64,000 bases of DNA from Methylocaldum sp035627495 (GCF_035627495.1 NZ_DASPLO010000161.1:1-64000), one strand, 5' to 3'; shown: positions 8,271 to 17,909, counted from the first letter of the stretch. Numbers and translations: made by a program. The notes: generated by a model not told the origin, from the sequence alone.

Positions 8271-10076
8271 GTGACCGATCAGCAGCATATTCGTAACTTC
8301 TCCATCATCGCTCATATCGATCATGGCAAATCAACTCTAGCAGACCGTTTCATCCAAATTTGTGGTGGACTTAGTGACCGCGAGATGCTTAACCAGGTGC
8401 TCGACTCGATGGATATCGAGCGGGAGCGCGGCATTACCATTAAGGCCCAAAGCGTAACGCTCAACTACACGGCTAAAAACGGCGAGACTTATCAGCTCAA
8501 TTTGATCGACACGCCCGGCCACGTGGATTTTTCCTACGAAGTTTCTCGATCACTGGCGGCTTGCGAGGGTGCCTTGCTTGTGGTCGATGCAGCGCAGGGG
8601 GTGGAGGCACAGAGCGTAGCGAACTGCTATACGGCGATCGAGCAGGGGTTGGAAGTGATTCCCGTGCTGAACAAAATCGACCTGCCGTCGGCGGAACCGG
8701 ATCGGGTTTGCAAGGAAATCGAGGAGATCATCGGGGTACCGGCCGACGAGGCCTTAAAGATCAGCGCGAAAACCGGTCTCGGGGTGAATGATCTTCTCGA
8801 GCAATTGGTAAGCAAGGTGCCTTCGCCTAAGGGCGACACTGAAGCGCCTTTGCAAGCGCTGATCATCGACTCCTGGTTCGACAACTACCTAGGGGTTGTT
8901 TCGCTGGTGCGAGTGGTCAACGGTTCCATCTCCCGCAAGCAGAAGATTGTCATCATGTCCACGGGGAAGAGCCACTTGGTGGAAAAGCTGGGCGTCTTCA
9001 CCCCCAAGACCTTAGATAAGGAGAGCCTCCAAACTGGCGAAGTGGGTTTCGTTGTGGCCGGCATCAAGGATATCTTCGGTGCGCCGGTAGGCGATACGAT
9101 CACGGCAACCGATCGGCCTTGTCAGGTGCCGCTGCCAGGCTTTCAACAAGTTCAGCCGAGGGTGTTTGCGGGACTTTATCCCGTTGAATCCGACGATTAC
9201 GAGAACCTCCGGGAAGCGCTGAGCAAGCTGCATCTCAACGATGCCGCGCTTCAGTACGAGCCGGAAACGTCCCAGGCCTTGGGGTTCGGCTTTCGGTGCG
9301 GGTTTCTGGGAATGCTGCACATGGAGATTATCCAAGAGCGGCTGGAGCGGGAGTATGATCTCGATTTGATTACGACGGCGCCGACCGTCGTGTACGAGGT
9401 CCTCAAAACGGATGACGAAACGATTCTGATCGACAATCCGTCCAAGTTGCCGCTGCCCAACGAAATCGCCGAAATTCGCGAACCGATTATCGAGGCCAAT
9501 ATTTTGGTGCCGCAGGATTATTTGGGCGCGGTGATGACGCTTTGCGTTGAAAAGCGCGGCGTACAAAAAAAGATGCAGTACATGGCCGGGCAGGTATCAC
9601 TCAGCTTCGAATTGCCTCTAAGCGAGATCGTGCTGGACTTTTTTGACCGCCTTAAGTCCGTCAGCCGCGGATTCGCTTCGTTCGATTACGAGTTCAGGCG
9701 GTTTCAGGCGGCGCCTTTGGTAAAGTTGGATATTCTCATCAATGGCGAGCGAGTCGATGCGCTGTCTTTGATCGTGCACCGGGACATCAGTCAAACCCGA
9801 GGCCGAGATCTCGTCGAGCGAATGAAGGATCTTATTCCGAGACAGATGTTCGAAGTGGCTATTCAGGCCGCGATCGGCTCGAAAATTATCGCTCGATCTT
9901 CGGTAAAAGCGATGCGCAAAAACGTGCTGGCCAAGTGCTATGGCGGCGATATCACCCGTAAGAAAAAACTGCTGGAAAAGCAGAAAGCCGGCAAGAAAAG
10001 GATGAAGCAGGTGGGGAAGATTGATATTCCGCAGGAGGCGTTCCTGGCGGTTTTGCGCGTAAACAAAGATTCCTAA
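8271..10076 (+). CDS. lepA: Elongation factor 4 (LepA), ribosome back-translocase GTPase
   Basis: A 601-residue translational GTPase, the normal length for LepA. The G motifs are AHIDHGKSTL, the switch I region around ERGITI, DTPGHVDF and NKIDLP. The EF-G-like domains II, III and V follow, then the LepA-specific C-terminal domain with the basic GGDITRKKKLLEKQKAGKK block. The start is GTG at 8271, four bases after the mucD stop, with AAGGA about nine bases upstream. Linkage of lepA with lepB is widely conserved and is seen here. Confidence 0.98.
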   Translation: MTDQQHIRNFSIIAHIDHGKSTLADRFIQICGGLSDREMLNQVLDSMDIERERGITIKAQSVTLNYTAKNGETYQLNLIDTPGHVDFSYEVSRSLAACEGALLVVDAAQGVEAQSVANCYTAIEQGLEVIPVLNKIDLPSAEPDRVCKEIEEIIGVPADEALKISAKTGLGVNDLLEQLVSKVPSPKGDTEAPLQALIIDSWFDNYLGVVSLVRVVNGSISRKQKIVIMSTGKSHLVEKLGVFTPKTLDKESLQTGEVGFVVAGIKDIFGAPVGDTITATDRPCQVPLPGFQQVQPRVFAGLYPVESDDYENLREALSKLHLNDAALQYEPETSQALGFGFRCGFLGMLHMEIIQERLEREYDLDLITTAPTVVYEVLKTDDETILIDNPSKLPLPNEIAEIREPIIEANILVPQDYLGAVMTLCVEKRGVQKKMQYMAGQVSLSFELPLSEIVLDFFDRLKSVSRGFASFDYEFRRFQAAPLVKLDILINGERVDALSLIVHRDISQTRGRDLVERMKDLIPRQMFEVAIQAAIGSKIIARSSVKAMRKNVLAKCYGGDITRKKKLLEKQKAGKKRMKQVGKIDIPQEAFLAVLRVNKDS

Positions 10077-10105
10077 TACGGAAAAGCAACAAAAAGACCT
10101 AGCTT

Positions 10106-10885
10106 ATGGATTTCGATTTTTCGTTTTTTTTGGTCGTGGCAACGCTTTTGACCGGGATCATTTGGGGTGGCTACATATTGCAGCGGCGGTTGCAAGCGTC
10201 CGGAGCTAGGGTGCCGGTTAAAGAGCCGGTCGTCGTGGAATACGCTCGCTCATTTTTCCCGATCATTCTGATCGTACTCTTGCTGCGGTCGTTTTTGGTG
10301 GAACCGTTCCGTATTCCCTCGGGTTCCATGATGCCTACACTTCTCATCGGCGATTTCATTCTCGTCAACAAGTATACCTACGGTATTCGCCTTCCCGTTT
10401 TAAACACAAAAATCGTCGAGATGGGCGGACCCAAGCGGGGCGACATCGTGGTTTTTCGTTTTCCAAAAGACCCGAAGGTGGATTACATCAAGCGCATCAT
10501 CGGCTTGCCGGGCGATCGCATCGCGTATTACAACAAGCAGCTTTATGTGAACGGCGAGGCTATCAAACAAACGGCTCTGGCTGAATACCAAGGTGTGGGG
10601 CAGGGTAGCGTCATGACCGGCGCACGCCTTTTGACCGAAGACTTGCAAGGGGTTAACCACGACATCCTAATTCGAGAGGGCCAGCCTTCGGTGCAGGGGG
10701 AATTCACGGTGCCCGAAGGCCAATATTTTGTCATGGGCGATAATCGGGACAACAGCAACGATAGCCGTTACTGGGGTACCGTACCGGAAAGCCATTTGGT
10801 CGGAAAAGCTTTTTTCGTTTGGATGAGTTGGGACTGGGAGAACGGCGGCATCGCATTTAATCGTCTCGGTACTATATTGAATTAG
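10106..10885 (+). CDS. lepB: Signal peptidase I (LepB)
   Basis: A 259-residue inner-membrane serine protease that removes signal peptides from exported proteins. Two N-terminal membrane spans are seen (about residues 5-24 and 51-64). The nucleophile Ser74 is in PSGSMMPTL and the general base Lys129 is in DYIKRIIGLPGD. The later box GDNRDNSNDSRYWG is the conserved family signature. It is shorter than the E. coli protein (324) but normal for many Gammaproteobacteria. It lies 29 bp after lepA. Confidence 0.97.
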   Translation: MDFDFSFFLVVATLLTGIIWGGYILQRRLQASGARVPVKEPVVVEYARSFFPIILIVLLLRSFLVEPFRIPSGSMMPTLLIGDFILVNKYTYGIRLPVLNTKIVEMGGPKRGDIVVFRFPKDPKVDYIKRIIGLPGDRIAYYNKQLYVNGEAIKQTALAEYQGVGQGSVMTGARLLTEDLQGVNHDILIREGQPSVQGEFTVPEGQYFVMGDNRDNSNDSRYWGTVPESHLVGKAFFVWMSWDWENGGIAFNRLGTILN

Positions 10886-10930
10886 CGGTCTAGTGCCGAA
10901 ACCATCCGAAAACTCCTGGAGTACGCGAAA

Positions 10931-11308
10931 ATGGCTAATTTCCCTTCCCGGCAGAGAGGTCTGACGGTTACCGGTTTTCTATTCGTCCTGTTTTTGATCG
11001 GTTTTTTCTCGTTGCTTGTGTTAAAAATCGGGCCCGTATATCTGGAGCACTATAAGGTTGCGTCATCGCTCGAATCACTCAAGAAAGATAACGATATCGC
11101 TTCGAAATCCAGAGAAGAAATCTTGAGCCTCCTGCAGAAACGCTGGGAGATCAACATGGTCGAACGGGTAACGGCCAAAGATGTGAAGATCACTAAGCAG
11201 GGGGCTTACCTAAAAATTCAAATAACCTATGACGTAGCTGAGCATCTTTTTGGAAACGTGGATGCTTTGCTGCATTTTAACGATCTCCTTGAGGTCGGAT
11301 CGAACTGA
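10931..11308 (+). CDS. DUF4845 membrane-anchored protein
   Basis: A 125-residue protein with one N-terminal span (FLFVLFLIGFFSLLVLKIG) after a basic RQRGLT leader, resembling a pilin-like or single-anchor protein. The rest is periplasmic and carries KIGPVYLEHYKV, the start of the DUF4845 family. Proteins of this family are almost always found between lepB and rnc in Gammaproteobacteria, as here. The function is unknown. The ATG at 10931 follows a GGAG at about 10918. Confidence 0.85.
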   Translation: MANFPSRQRGLTVTGFLFVLFLIGFFSLLVLKIGPVYLEHYKVASSLESLKKDNDIASKSREEILSLLQKRWEINMVERVTAKDVKITKQGAYLKIQITYDVAEHLFGNVDALLHFNDLLEVGSN

Positions 11309-11449
11309 TGAAAAACGTTCCTATTTTTTACTTGTCACGTTCGTACAGTGCACTCCAAACGGGGCGGAGCCGTGTAAATCGGCCGTTTCTCCGAGCTATC
11401 ACTTTATCGGACGCGTCGTTACGTGCTCAACTCTTATCCCGGTGAAGTT

Positions 11450-12142
11450 GTGATATTGGAACCGGAAAAGATCGCAAAAAGGCTGGGCTTGAGCTTCAAG
11501 AACTCTGCCTTGGTCAGAAGAGCCTTGACCCATCGAAGCGCCGAAAGCGAGAACAATGAACGGCTGGAATTCTTGGGCGATTCCGTGCTCGGTTTTGTGA
11601 TCGCGGAGAGACTTTACGACAAATTCACGGAGGCCGACGAAGGCGTGCTCAGCCGGCTACGCGCCACTCTGGTGAATCAAACCTCTTTGGCGGAATTGGC
11701 GCGTAAATTAAATTTAGGGGATTATCTGGTTTTAGGCTCGGGCGAGCTGAAAAGCGGCGGATATAGGCGCGACTCAATCTTGTCCGACGCGTTGGAAGCC
11801 GTGATTGGCGCTTTGCTTATCGATCAAGGCATAGACGCGTGCCGAGAGTGGATATTAAATCTGTTCGCCGAGCCAATAGACCGTCTTTCGTTACAGGATT
11901 GGAAAAAAGATCCGAAGACCCGCTTGCAAGAATTAATGCAAGCGCGAGGACTTGAATTGCCCACCTATACCCTTAAAACGGTCATTGGTCAGCCGCACGA
12001 CCAAAGCTTTTGCGTGGAATGCCGCGTCTCACTGATCCCGGGCTCGTGCGAGGGTGTCGGCTCTTCCCGAAAAAAGGCCGAGCAGCAGGCTGCAGAGAAG
12101 ATGTTGGCTGTGCTGGCCGAAGAATTGAGGCTCAAACCATGA
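11450..12142 (+). CDS. rnc: Ribonuclease III
   Basis: A double-strand RNA endonuclease that matures rRNA and processes mRNAs. The RNase III domain carries ALTHRS, the signature ERLEFLGDSVL with its metal-binding acidic residues, and SDALEAVIGAL; the dsRNA-binding domain is C-terminal (DPKTRLQELMQ through SSRKKAEQQAAEKML). Starting at GTG 11450 gives 230 residues, the usual length, and GGTGA lies just upstream. GTG at 11423 would add nine residues that the family does not have. The end overlaps era by four bases (ATGA). Confidence 0.96.
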   Translation: MILEPEKIAKRLGLSFKNSALVRRALTHRSAESENNERLEFLGDSVLGFVIAERLYDKFTEADEGVLSRLRATLVNQTSLAELARKLNLGDYLVLGSGELKSGGYRRDSILSDALEAVIGALLIDQGIDACREWILNLFAEPIDRLSLQDWKKDPKTRLQELMQARGLELPTYTLKTVIGQPHDQSFCVECRVSLIPGSCEGVGSSRKKAEQQAAEKMLAVLAEELRLKP

Positions 12143-13020
12143 AAGCGGGCTTTGTCGCTCTGGTCGGCCGCCCCAATGTGGGTAAATCGACCCTCCTAAA
12201 CCACCTTGTCGGTCAAAAGATCAGTATTACATCCCGCCGGCCGCAGACGACGCGGCATCGCATTTGCGGCGTTAAAACCACTGCGGAAGGGCAAATTATT
12301 TTTGTCGATACTCCTGGCATTCATGCCAGCCAAAAGCGAGCGATGAATCGCTACCTCAACCGTGCGGCGATCTCCGCCCTGCTCGACGTGGATGTGATTA
12401 TCTGGCTCATCGACAGGCCGACGTGGCTCTCGGAGGATGAATTGGTTCTGGATAGGATCAAGTCCGCGGGGGTGCCCGTAATCCTGGTTATCAACAAAGT
12501 CGACAGGTTCGAGGATAAGGGCGTTCTCTTGCCGTTTCTAGAGGGAGCGGCGACTCGCCACTCGTTTGCCGATTTAGTTCCGGTATCCGCTTTAAAGGGC
12601 ACTAACCTGGATGTTTTGGAGCGGAAAATCATCGAGCTTTTGCCGGAAGGCGAACCGATTTATCCCGAAGATCAAATCACCGATAGGCCGGAGCGTTTTT
12701 TTGCCGCTGAGGTTATTCGGGAAAAACTGCTTCGTTCCTTGGCGCAAGAGGTGCCTCATGCGCTGACGGTGGAGATCGAGCAGTTCAAGCCCGAGGGCGG
12801 ATTGACACGAATCAGTGCGGTTATTTGGGCCGAGCGTGAAGGCCAGAAGGCAATCATCATCGGCCGTAATGGCGAAGTGCTCAAAAAGGTCGGTGAGCGG
12901 GCGCGCCGCGAACTGGAACGTCTGCTTGATAGCAAGGTTTACCTAGAGCTTTGGGTCAAGGTAAAAAAAGGTTGGTCGGATGATGAGCGAGCCCTGCACA
13001 GCCTCGGCTATACCGAATGA
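12139..13020 (+). CDS. era: GTPase Era
   Basis: A 293-residue essential GTPase that binds the 3' end of 16S rRNA in the 30S subunit. The G domain has GRPNVGKSTLLN, DTPGIH and NKVD; the C-terminal KH RNA-binding domain carries IIIGRNGEVLKKVGERAR. The ATG at 12139 overlaps the rnc stop (ATGA), which fits coupled translation. A longer open frame reaches upstream to 12010, but it only repeats rnc sequence out of frame. Confidence 0.97.
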   Translation: MKAGFVALVGRPNVGKSTLLNHLVGQKISITSRRPQTTRHRICGVKTTAEGQIIFVDTPGIHASQKRAMNRYLNRAAISALLDVDVIIWLIDRPTWLSEDELVLDRIKSAGVPVILVINKVDRFEDKGVLLPFLEGAATRHSFADLVPVSALKGTNLDVLERKIIELLPEGEPIYPEDQITDRPERFFAAEVIREKLLRSLAQEVPHALTVEIEQFKPEGGLTRISAVIWAEREGQKAIIIGRNGEVLKKVGERARRELERLLDSKVYLELWVKVKKGWSDDERALHSLGYTE

Positions 13021-13762
13021 AGCGAGCAAGAGCGCTTCTCCGGATTTCCATGGCCGTATCTCGCTACAGAACGGTTTTGTTCTCCACCGCAGAGATTATC
13101 GCGAGTCCAGCCTTCTTCTCGACGTATTCACATTGGATTTCGGTCGGATCCGGCTGTTGGCGAAAGGTGTGCGCAAAAGTAAAAAGGGATTGCTTTCGTT
13201 ACTGCAGCCGTTCGTTGAATTGCGTCTCTCTTGGGCGGGAAAAGGAGAGCTGCCGGTCTTAACCGCCGTGGAATCTATAGGAACAAGCATTGAGTTGAGC
13301 AGGCTCAAGGTGTTCTGCGGATTCTATATGAATGAATTGCTCCTTAACTTTCTTCCTTCCCATGACCCTTATCCCGAAGTATTCCATCTTTATCGGAACA
13401 CCCTGGGTCAGCTCGCGACAACTGATGGCGTAGAGCGGATTCTGCGGTTGTTTGAAGTTTCTCTTTTAGAAGAGACGGGATACGGCCTGTCCTTTGATCG
13501 GGAAACTGCATATGGGCAACAAATTGATCCAGCAAGAACGTATGTCTACAAGATCGAGCAAGGTCCGGTAGAGAACGACGAAGGCGTTGCGGACTCGATT
13601 AGCGGCGCTACCTTGCTTGCATTGAAACAAAAGACGCTGAACGATCCTGATGAACTCCAGGAGGCGAAACATCTGATGCGGCGAGTGATTAATTATTATC
13701 TCAATGGAAAAGCTCTTAAAAGCCGCGACTTCTTCAAGCAAATTATAAAAAGCAAACCATGA
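12980..13762 (+). CDS. recO: DNA repair protein RecO
   Basis: A 260-residue protein that loads RecA on single-stranded DNA with RecF and RecR. An N-terminal OB fold (GFVLHRRDYRESSLLLDVF, LLAKGVRKSKKG) is followed by the helical RecO C-domain. Two adjacent ATGs at 12980 and 12983 are possible starts, with AAAGG about eight bases before the first. The gene overlaps the end of era by 41 bp, longer than the usual four-base overlaps in this run. The first 20 residues are not conserved, so a later start cannot be excluded. Its stop overlaps pdxJ (ATGA). Confidence 0.93.
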   Translation: MMSEPCTASAIPNEASKSASPDFHGRISLQNGFVLHRRDYRESSLLLDVFTLDFGRIRLLAKGVRKSKKGLLSLLQPFVELRLSWAGKGELPVLTAVESIGTSIELSRLKVFCGFYMNELLLNFLPSHDPYPEVFHLYRNTLGQLATTDGVERILRLFEVSLLEETGYGLSFDRETAYGQQIDPARTYVYKIEQGPVENDEGVADSISGATLLALKQKTLNDPDELQEAKHLMRRVINYYLNGKALKSRDFFKQIIKSKP

Positions 13763-14511
13763 AGCCATCTCGCCCTATCTTGCTCGGAGTGAACATCGAT
13801 CATATCGCCACCATACGTCAGGCTAGGCATACCAAATATCCCGAGGTGATTCAGGCGGCCTTAGTCGCGGAGCAATCGGGCGCCGACGGGATTACTGCTC
13901 ATCTTCGCGAGGATCGCAGGCATATACAGGATCGAGACGTTAGGCTGCTTCGAGAGATGATTGAGACCCGCCTTAACTTGGAAATGGCAGTAACCGACGA
14001 GATGGTCGCCATCGCAAAAACGGTGAGGCCCCAAGCGTGCTGCCTGGTTCCGGAAAGACGCGAAGAATTGACTACGGAAGGTGGTCTTGATGTGGCCGGA
14101 AATTTCGAACGGATTCATGCCGCTTGCGAAGTCTTGGGCGAGGCCGGAGTGGAGGTTTCCTTATTTATTGACGCCGATCTTCGACAGATCGAAGCGGCAG
14201 TGAAAACCGGTGCTCCGGTTATCGAATTGCACACGGGTCACTATGCGGATGCGGTCTCGGACGAGGATAGGAAAGAGAAGCTTCGTCGACTGGAGCGAGC
14301 GGCCGAGCAAGCTGTCCGCAACGGTCTTAAAGTAAATGCCGGGCATGGATTGAATTACCACAATGTCGCGGAAATATGCCGAATTTCTCAGGTCGAGGAG
14401 CTAAATATCGGACATTCTATCGTTGCATGGGCGCTTTTCGCCGGTTTGGGACGGGCGGTGAGCGAGATGAAGCGGTTGATGGAGGCGGCGCGCTTATCAA
14501 TTGACCCGTAA
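13759..14511 (+). CDS. pdxJ: Pyridoxine 5'-phosphate synthase PdxJ
   Basis: A 250-residue TIM-barrel enzyme that joins 1-deoxyxylulose 5-phosphate and aminoacetone 3-phosphate to give pyridoxine 5'-phosphate. The blocks LLGVNIDHIATIRQAR, DGITAHLREDRRHI and NAGHGLNYHNV are characteristic. It overlaps recO by four bases. The frequent downstream partner acpS is not found; an unrelated membrane protein follows instead. Confidence 0.97.
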   Translation: MKPSRPILLGVNIDHIATIRQARHTKYPEVIQAALVAEQSGADGITAHLREDRRHIQDRDVRLLREMIETRLNLEMAVTDEMVAIAKTVRPQACCLVPERREELTTEGGLDVAGNFERIHAACEVLGEAGVEVSLFIDADLRQIEAAVKTGAPVIELHTGHYADAVSDEDRKEKLRRLERAAEQAVRNGLKVNAGHGLNYHNVAEICRISQVEELNIGHSIVAWALFAGLGRAVSEMKRLMEAARLSIDP

Positions 14512-14601
14512 GGGTTATTCTGCCATAGTTGAAAAAGCTATTGAATCGAAGGGCCTGCGGCCTGATATAACGACAGTTTGCGATGGCTTGAGCGTCGTAG
14601 C

Positions 14602-14608
14602 GGAGGAG
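14602..14608 (+). promoter_or_regulatory. Strong Shine-Dalgarno deciding the start at 14614
   Basis: GGAGGAG lies five bases before GTG 14614. An ATG at 14609 is much closer and out of frame. This makes GTG 14614 the best start for the membrane protein that follows. Confidence 0.6.
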
Positions 14609-14613
14609 ATGGG

Positions 14614-15285
14614 GTGTACGAGAGGTATCAGAGCGAGTCAACGACCGCGCCCGCACTGCGCGCCGAGGCTTCGGTTCGGTATCCCGTGCCGGCCGCTCGG
14701 CAGCGAAGGGCGCGAGTGCTGTTTATCCTGTTCGCGATATTCTTCGGTTCGTTTGTCCTCGTTCTATTTGATTTTTCGACTCGTCTAGAGTCCACGCTAG
14801 TCAGCCCATCGGAAGGGCACGCCAGGATCAAGGCAATCAATCAACAAATGGAGGCGCTGCAAGGCAAATTCGGCGTTCTGCTGGCGGAGTCGGTCGAAAT
14901 GAGACTCAAAGCCCTTCAGCGGAACATCGAGATTGGAAAAGTCAGCTCCGCGGATATTGAAGCTTTCGAGCAGCTAAAGAACGACCTGGCGCTTTTGGAA
15001 GGCTATGCGGAACGCGCTTCAGCTAATGCCTTCGACGATACTCAGGTTGAGCATTCTCGCTTCCATAGGTTGCCCGATTCGAAAGTAATCCGTAACGAGG
15101 AACTTATGGATGAGGTTTTGCAGGTAAAGAATCTGCTTTACTTTTGCGCTGCCAGTCTCGCCACAACCACAGTTCTCATAAGTGGTTATTGGATACGGCA
15201 GCGGAGTCGCGCGTGCCGTATCCACTCGGAGGTTGCTGCTGTTCCGATGCTGGCAAAGAGGGCTGGCGGCGACTTCAACGGTTAA
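14614..15285 (+). CDS. Unrecognised two-span membrane protein with a coiled coil
   Basis: I do not recognise this family. From GTG 14614 (223 residues) it has a basic N-terminus, a membrane span (VLFILFAIFFGSFVLVLF, about 37-55), a mainly helical middle of some 110 residues rich in Leu, Glu and Ala with coiled-coil character (KAINQQMEALQGKFG, FEQLKNDLALLEGY), and a second span (LLYFCAASLATTTVLISGY, about 175-195), then a short basic tail. The loop between the spans would be periplasmic, resembling the sensor part of a receptor without any signalling domain. It follows pdxJ by 102 bp and converges with a diguanylate cyclase gene 24 bp away. Base use is like the neighbours. Confidence 0.7.
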   Translation: MYERYQSESTTAPALRAEASVRYPVPAARQRRARVLFILFAIFFGSFVLVLFDFSTRLESTLVSPSEGHARIKAINQQMEALQGKFGVLLAESVEMRLKALQRNIEIGKVSSADIEAFEQLKNDLALLEGYAERASANAFDDTQVEHSRFHRLPDSKVIRNEELMDEVLQVKNLLYFCAASLATTTVLISGYWIRQRSRACRIHSEVAAVPMLAKRAGGDFNG

Positions 15286-15309
15286 CGCCTCTTCCGTATT
15301 TTCAAAACA

Positions 15310-16617
15310 TTAATCATTTGATGAGCCAAGATTTCCTTGGTTTCGCCTTTTGACGTTTTCCGTTTCGATCCTGTTTTTTCCTAACCGTTTCGCACGATAC
15401 ATAGTGGCATCAGCCCGCTTGACGAAGGTGTCGGCCGACTCATTTGATGCGTATACGGTAACGCCGGCAGAAAAAGTCGGTAAAGCCATAGTCAGGCTGC
15501 CAGTTGAAAACGTACTTCGATGGACTTGTGCCTGGATTTTCTTGAGTGCCCATAAGGCGCCGTCCAACTCGGTATTGGGAAGCAGTATGATGAACTCTTC
15601 GCCGCCGAAACGTGCCACGTGGTCATGACGGCGAAATGTGGGCAAGATTTTTTTGGCGTAGATTCTGAGAACTTCATCGCCGGCAGCGTGACCGTAGCGA
15701 TCATTGATCTCCTTGAAACCGTCGAGGTCCATCATCGCCAAGGCCAGCGGAGTATAGTAACGTTGCACGCGCCCGACCTCGTCTTCCAGCCGGTTCAGGA
15801 AGGCTCGCCGATTGGGGAGTCCGGTTAGCTCATCAGTAAGGCTTAATTGATGGACTCGTGTGAATTCCAGGTCGATCTTCCGATTGTTCGTCTCCAGCAA
15901 GTCCAGATAATTCTGGATAACGTCAATTTGTTTCGTCTGGCGTTGCTGCTCTTCTAGCAGGATATGTGTTTGTTTTAGAAGATCCTCCCGCGTCGCGCCG
16001 GTTAATATGAAATTATCCGGATGGGTCAGCATCTGAATAATATTCTTGAGTAGCTGTCCGGAATGTAGGTTGGCATCGCCCGTTTCTTTAAGGCATGCAG
16101 TCAAAGACTGGTGGATTTCCACCATCTTTACGCCTTGTCCTTCGAGAAAAGGCGTGGAGCAGTCTGAAAGAGTTGATGTTTTTTCCGGGCGCCTCCTATT
16201 TGTTTCCTTTGTCTCCAATTTTTGCTCTGTGGCCTCCGCTTCCTTGGACGATGGATCATGGTCGCCGATGATTCGGTCGGAAAAATCAAAATGAGGACGA
16301 AACAAAGATTGTTTGAGATCTTCGACGCCTTTAATTAACGTGTTCAATTCGGCTAAGGATAAAGAAGGGCTCAACAAAGTTTGGAGAAACTCGATTCGTT
16401 TCGCCAATTTTTGGTTTCTGTCCGAAATCAGTAGTTCAACATAATGGAGAAGTTGTTGAATTACGGCGCGGTACCGACTCTCCCTCGCGTTATGAATTTG
16501 AGTCAGCGACTCAACGCTACTTTGAATATGCTCTATAAGAAGAGGTTCTGACGGGTAACGTCTTAAGGCGTGTAAATTAGAGAGTATTCGTTCGAAATCG
16601 GCCGGTCGCGATTTCAT
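15310..16617 (-). CDS. Diguanylate cyclase (GGDEF domain, cytoplasmic)
   Basis: A 435-residue protein that should make cyclic di-GMP from two GTP. The GGDEF domain (about residues 265-425) is complete: LTDELTGLPNRRAFLNRL at its start, DLDGFKEINDRYGH, and the active site GGEEF near residue 336. RRHD sits five residues before it, an intact inhibitory I-site, so product inhibition is expected. The N-terminal 250 residues are helical, with no membrane span and no named domain that I can identify; a linker rich in Glu and Lys lies at about 125-150. It faces away from dusA. Confidence 0.92.
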   Translation of the reverse strand: MKSRPADFERILSNLHALRRYPSEPLLIEHIQSSVESLTQIHNARESRYRAVIQQLLHYVELLISDRNQKLAKRIEFLQTLLSPSLSLAELNTLIKGVEDLKQSLFRPHFDFSDRIIGDHDPSSKEAEATEQKLETKETNRRRPEKTSTLSDCSTPFLEGQGVKMVEIHQSLTACLKETGDANLHSGQLLKNIIQMLTHPDNFILTGATREDLLKQTHILLEEQQRQTKQIDVIQNYLDLLETNNRKIDLEFTRVHQLSLTDELTGLPNRRAFLNRLEDEVGRVQRYYTPLALAMMDLDGFKEINDRYGHAAGDEVLRIYAKKILPTFRRHDHVARFGGEEFIILLPNTELDGALWALKKIQAQVHRSTFSTGSLTMALPTFSAGVTVYASNESADTFVKRADATMYRAKRLGKNRIETENVKRRNQGNLGSSND

Positions 16618-16859
16618 GAGTTACCGATAGTCAACGTAAGACAAGGAAAATTCCCATAAGGTACCCTTTACGCCGAAAGCGACAAAGTGAGCGCAACAAG
16701 ATTTGCTCCGGCCGGAAACAAGAAAGGTGGCTTTCATATGCCTGATCCTGGAAACTCCTAGGGTTTCGTGTGTCCAAAAAAGCCGCAATGAAATTCATTC
16801 TACTGGGAATCGCTCACTAATCAATCCTTGCGACAACGGCGCATTTCCCGCTTGTTAAG

Positions 16860-17846
16860 ATGATTATCCGTATGCAAAGAATTTTGAGCATCGCCCCCAT
16901 GCTGGATTGGACGGATCGCCATTTTCGCTATTTTGCACGTCTAATTTCTCGGCGGGTGCTGCTTTATACCGAGATGGTTACAACCGGTGCGATTTTGCAT
17001 GGAAACCGCGACCATTTACTGAAGTTTCATTCGGATGAAAAGCCCTTGGCGCTTCAGTTGGGCGGCAGCAGTCCCTCCGATCTTGCTGAGTGTGCAAGGA
17101 TTGCCGAGGGTTATGGGTTTAATGAGATTAACCTTAATGTGGGATGCCCGAGCGACCGGGTACAGAATGGGCGATTCGGTGCTTGCTTGATGGCCGAGCC
17201 TGAGTTGGTTTCTGAATGTGTGGCGGCTATGGCCGATGCCGTATCGCTTCCGATAACGATCAAGACCCGAATCGGTATTGACGAAAAGGACTCGTATGAA
17301 GATCTCGCGCACTTCGTCGACACGGTATCTTCCGGCGGTTGCCATACTTTTATTATCCATGCCAGAAAAGCGTGGCTTAAGGGGTTGTCTCCTAAGGAGA
17401 ATCGCGAAATACCACCATTAAGATACGATGTGGTCGATCGAATCAAAAAGGACTATCCGGCTCTCGAAATTATCCTAAACGGCGGTGTTGTCGACCTGAA
17501 CCAGGCGGAGCAGCATCTTAAACGATTTGACGGCGTGATGATGGGGCGAGCTGCCTATCATCAGCCGTACTTGCTTGCGGAGGCTGACCGGCGTTTTTTT
17601 GGCGATAATCGTCCCGTTCTCTCTCGACACCAGGTTGTTGAAGCGCTGTTTCCGTATTTGGAAACGGAACTGGCGCGGGGCGTGCGCTTGCACACCATCA
17701 CCCGGCATGTTCTGGGGTTATATCACGGTATGCCGGGTGGGCGAGCATGGCGGAGGTATCTTGGCGAACACGCGGTAAAACCAAGTGCTGGAGTGGATGT
17801 GCTCGTGAACGCTGCTCGCTATTGTGAGGAATCAATGCATGTCTGA
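16860..17846 (+). CDS. dusA: tRNA-dihydrouridine(20/20a) synthase DusA
   Basis: A 328-residue FMN enzyme that reduces uridine 20 and 20a in tRNA. DusA features are SIAPMLDWTDRHFRYFARL, YTEMVTTGAILHGNRDHLL, the catalytic-cysteine block NLNVGCPSDRVQNGRFGACLM, and IIHARKAWLKGLSPKENREIPPL (longest stretch here broken for display). ATG 16860 or the in-frame ATG 16872 may be used; the latter matches many homologues that begin just before the barrel. It sits alone between the cyclase and folE. Confidence 0.95.
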   Translation: MIIRMQRILSIAPMLDWTDRHFRYFARLISRRVLLYTEMVTTGAILHGNRDHLLKFHSDEKPLALQLGGSSPSDLAECARIAEGYGFNEINLNVGCPSDRVQNGRFGACLMAEPELVSECVAAMADAVSLPITIKTRIGIDEKDSYEDLAHFVDTVSSGGCHTFIIHARKAWLKGLSPKENREIPPLRYDVVDRIKKDYPALEIILNGGVVDLNQAEQHLKRFDGVMMGRAAYHQPYLLAEADRRFFGDNRPVLSRHQVVEALFPYLETELARGVRLHTITRHVLGLYHGMPGGRAWRRYLGEHAVKPSAGVDVLVNAARYCEESMHV

Positions 17847-17909
17847 TCGTGAAAGACATGGCGTATTCCTGCGCGATATACTTATCTATTCCCATTGGTG
17901 ACATTAATC

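Noticed and set aside
12010..12138. Upstream extension of the era frame into rnc
   Set aside because: It only translates rnc out of frame; the ATG at 12139 gives the normal Era start.
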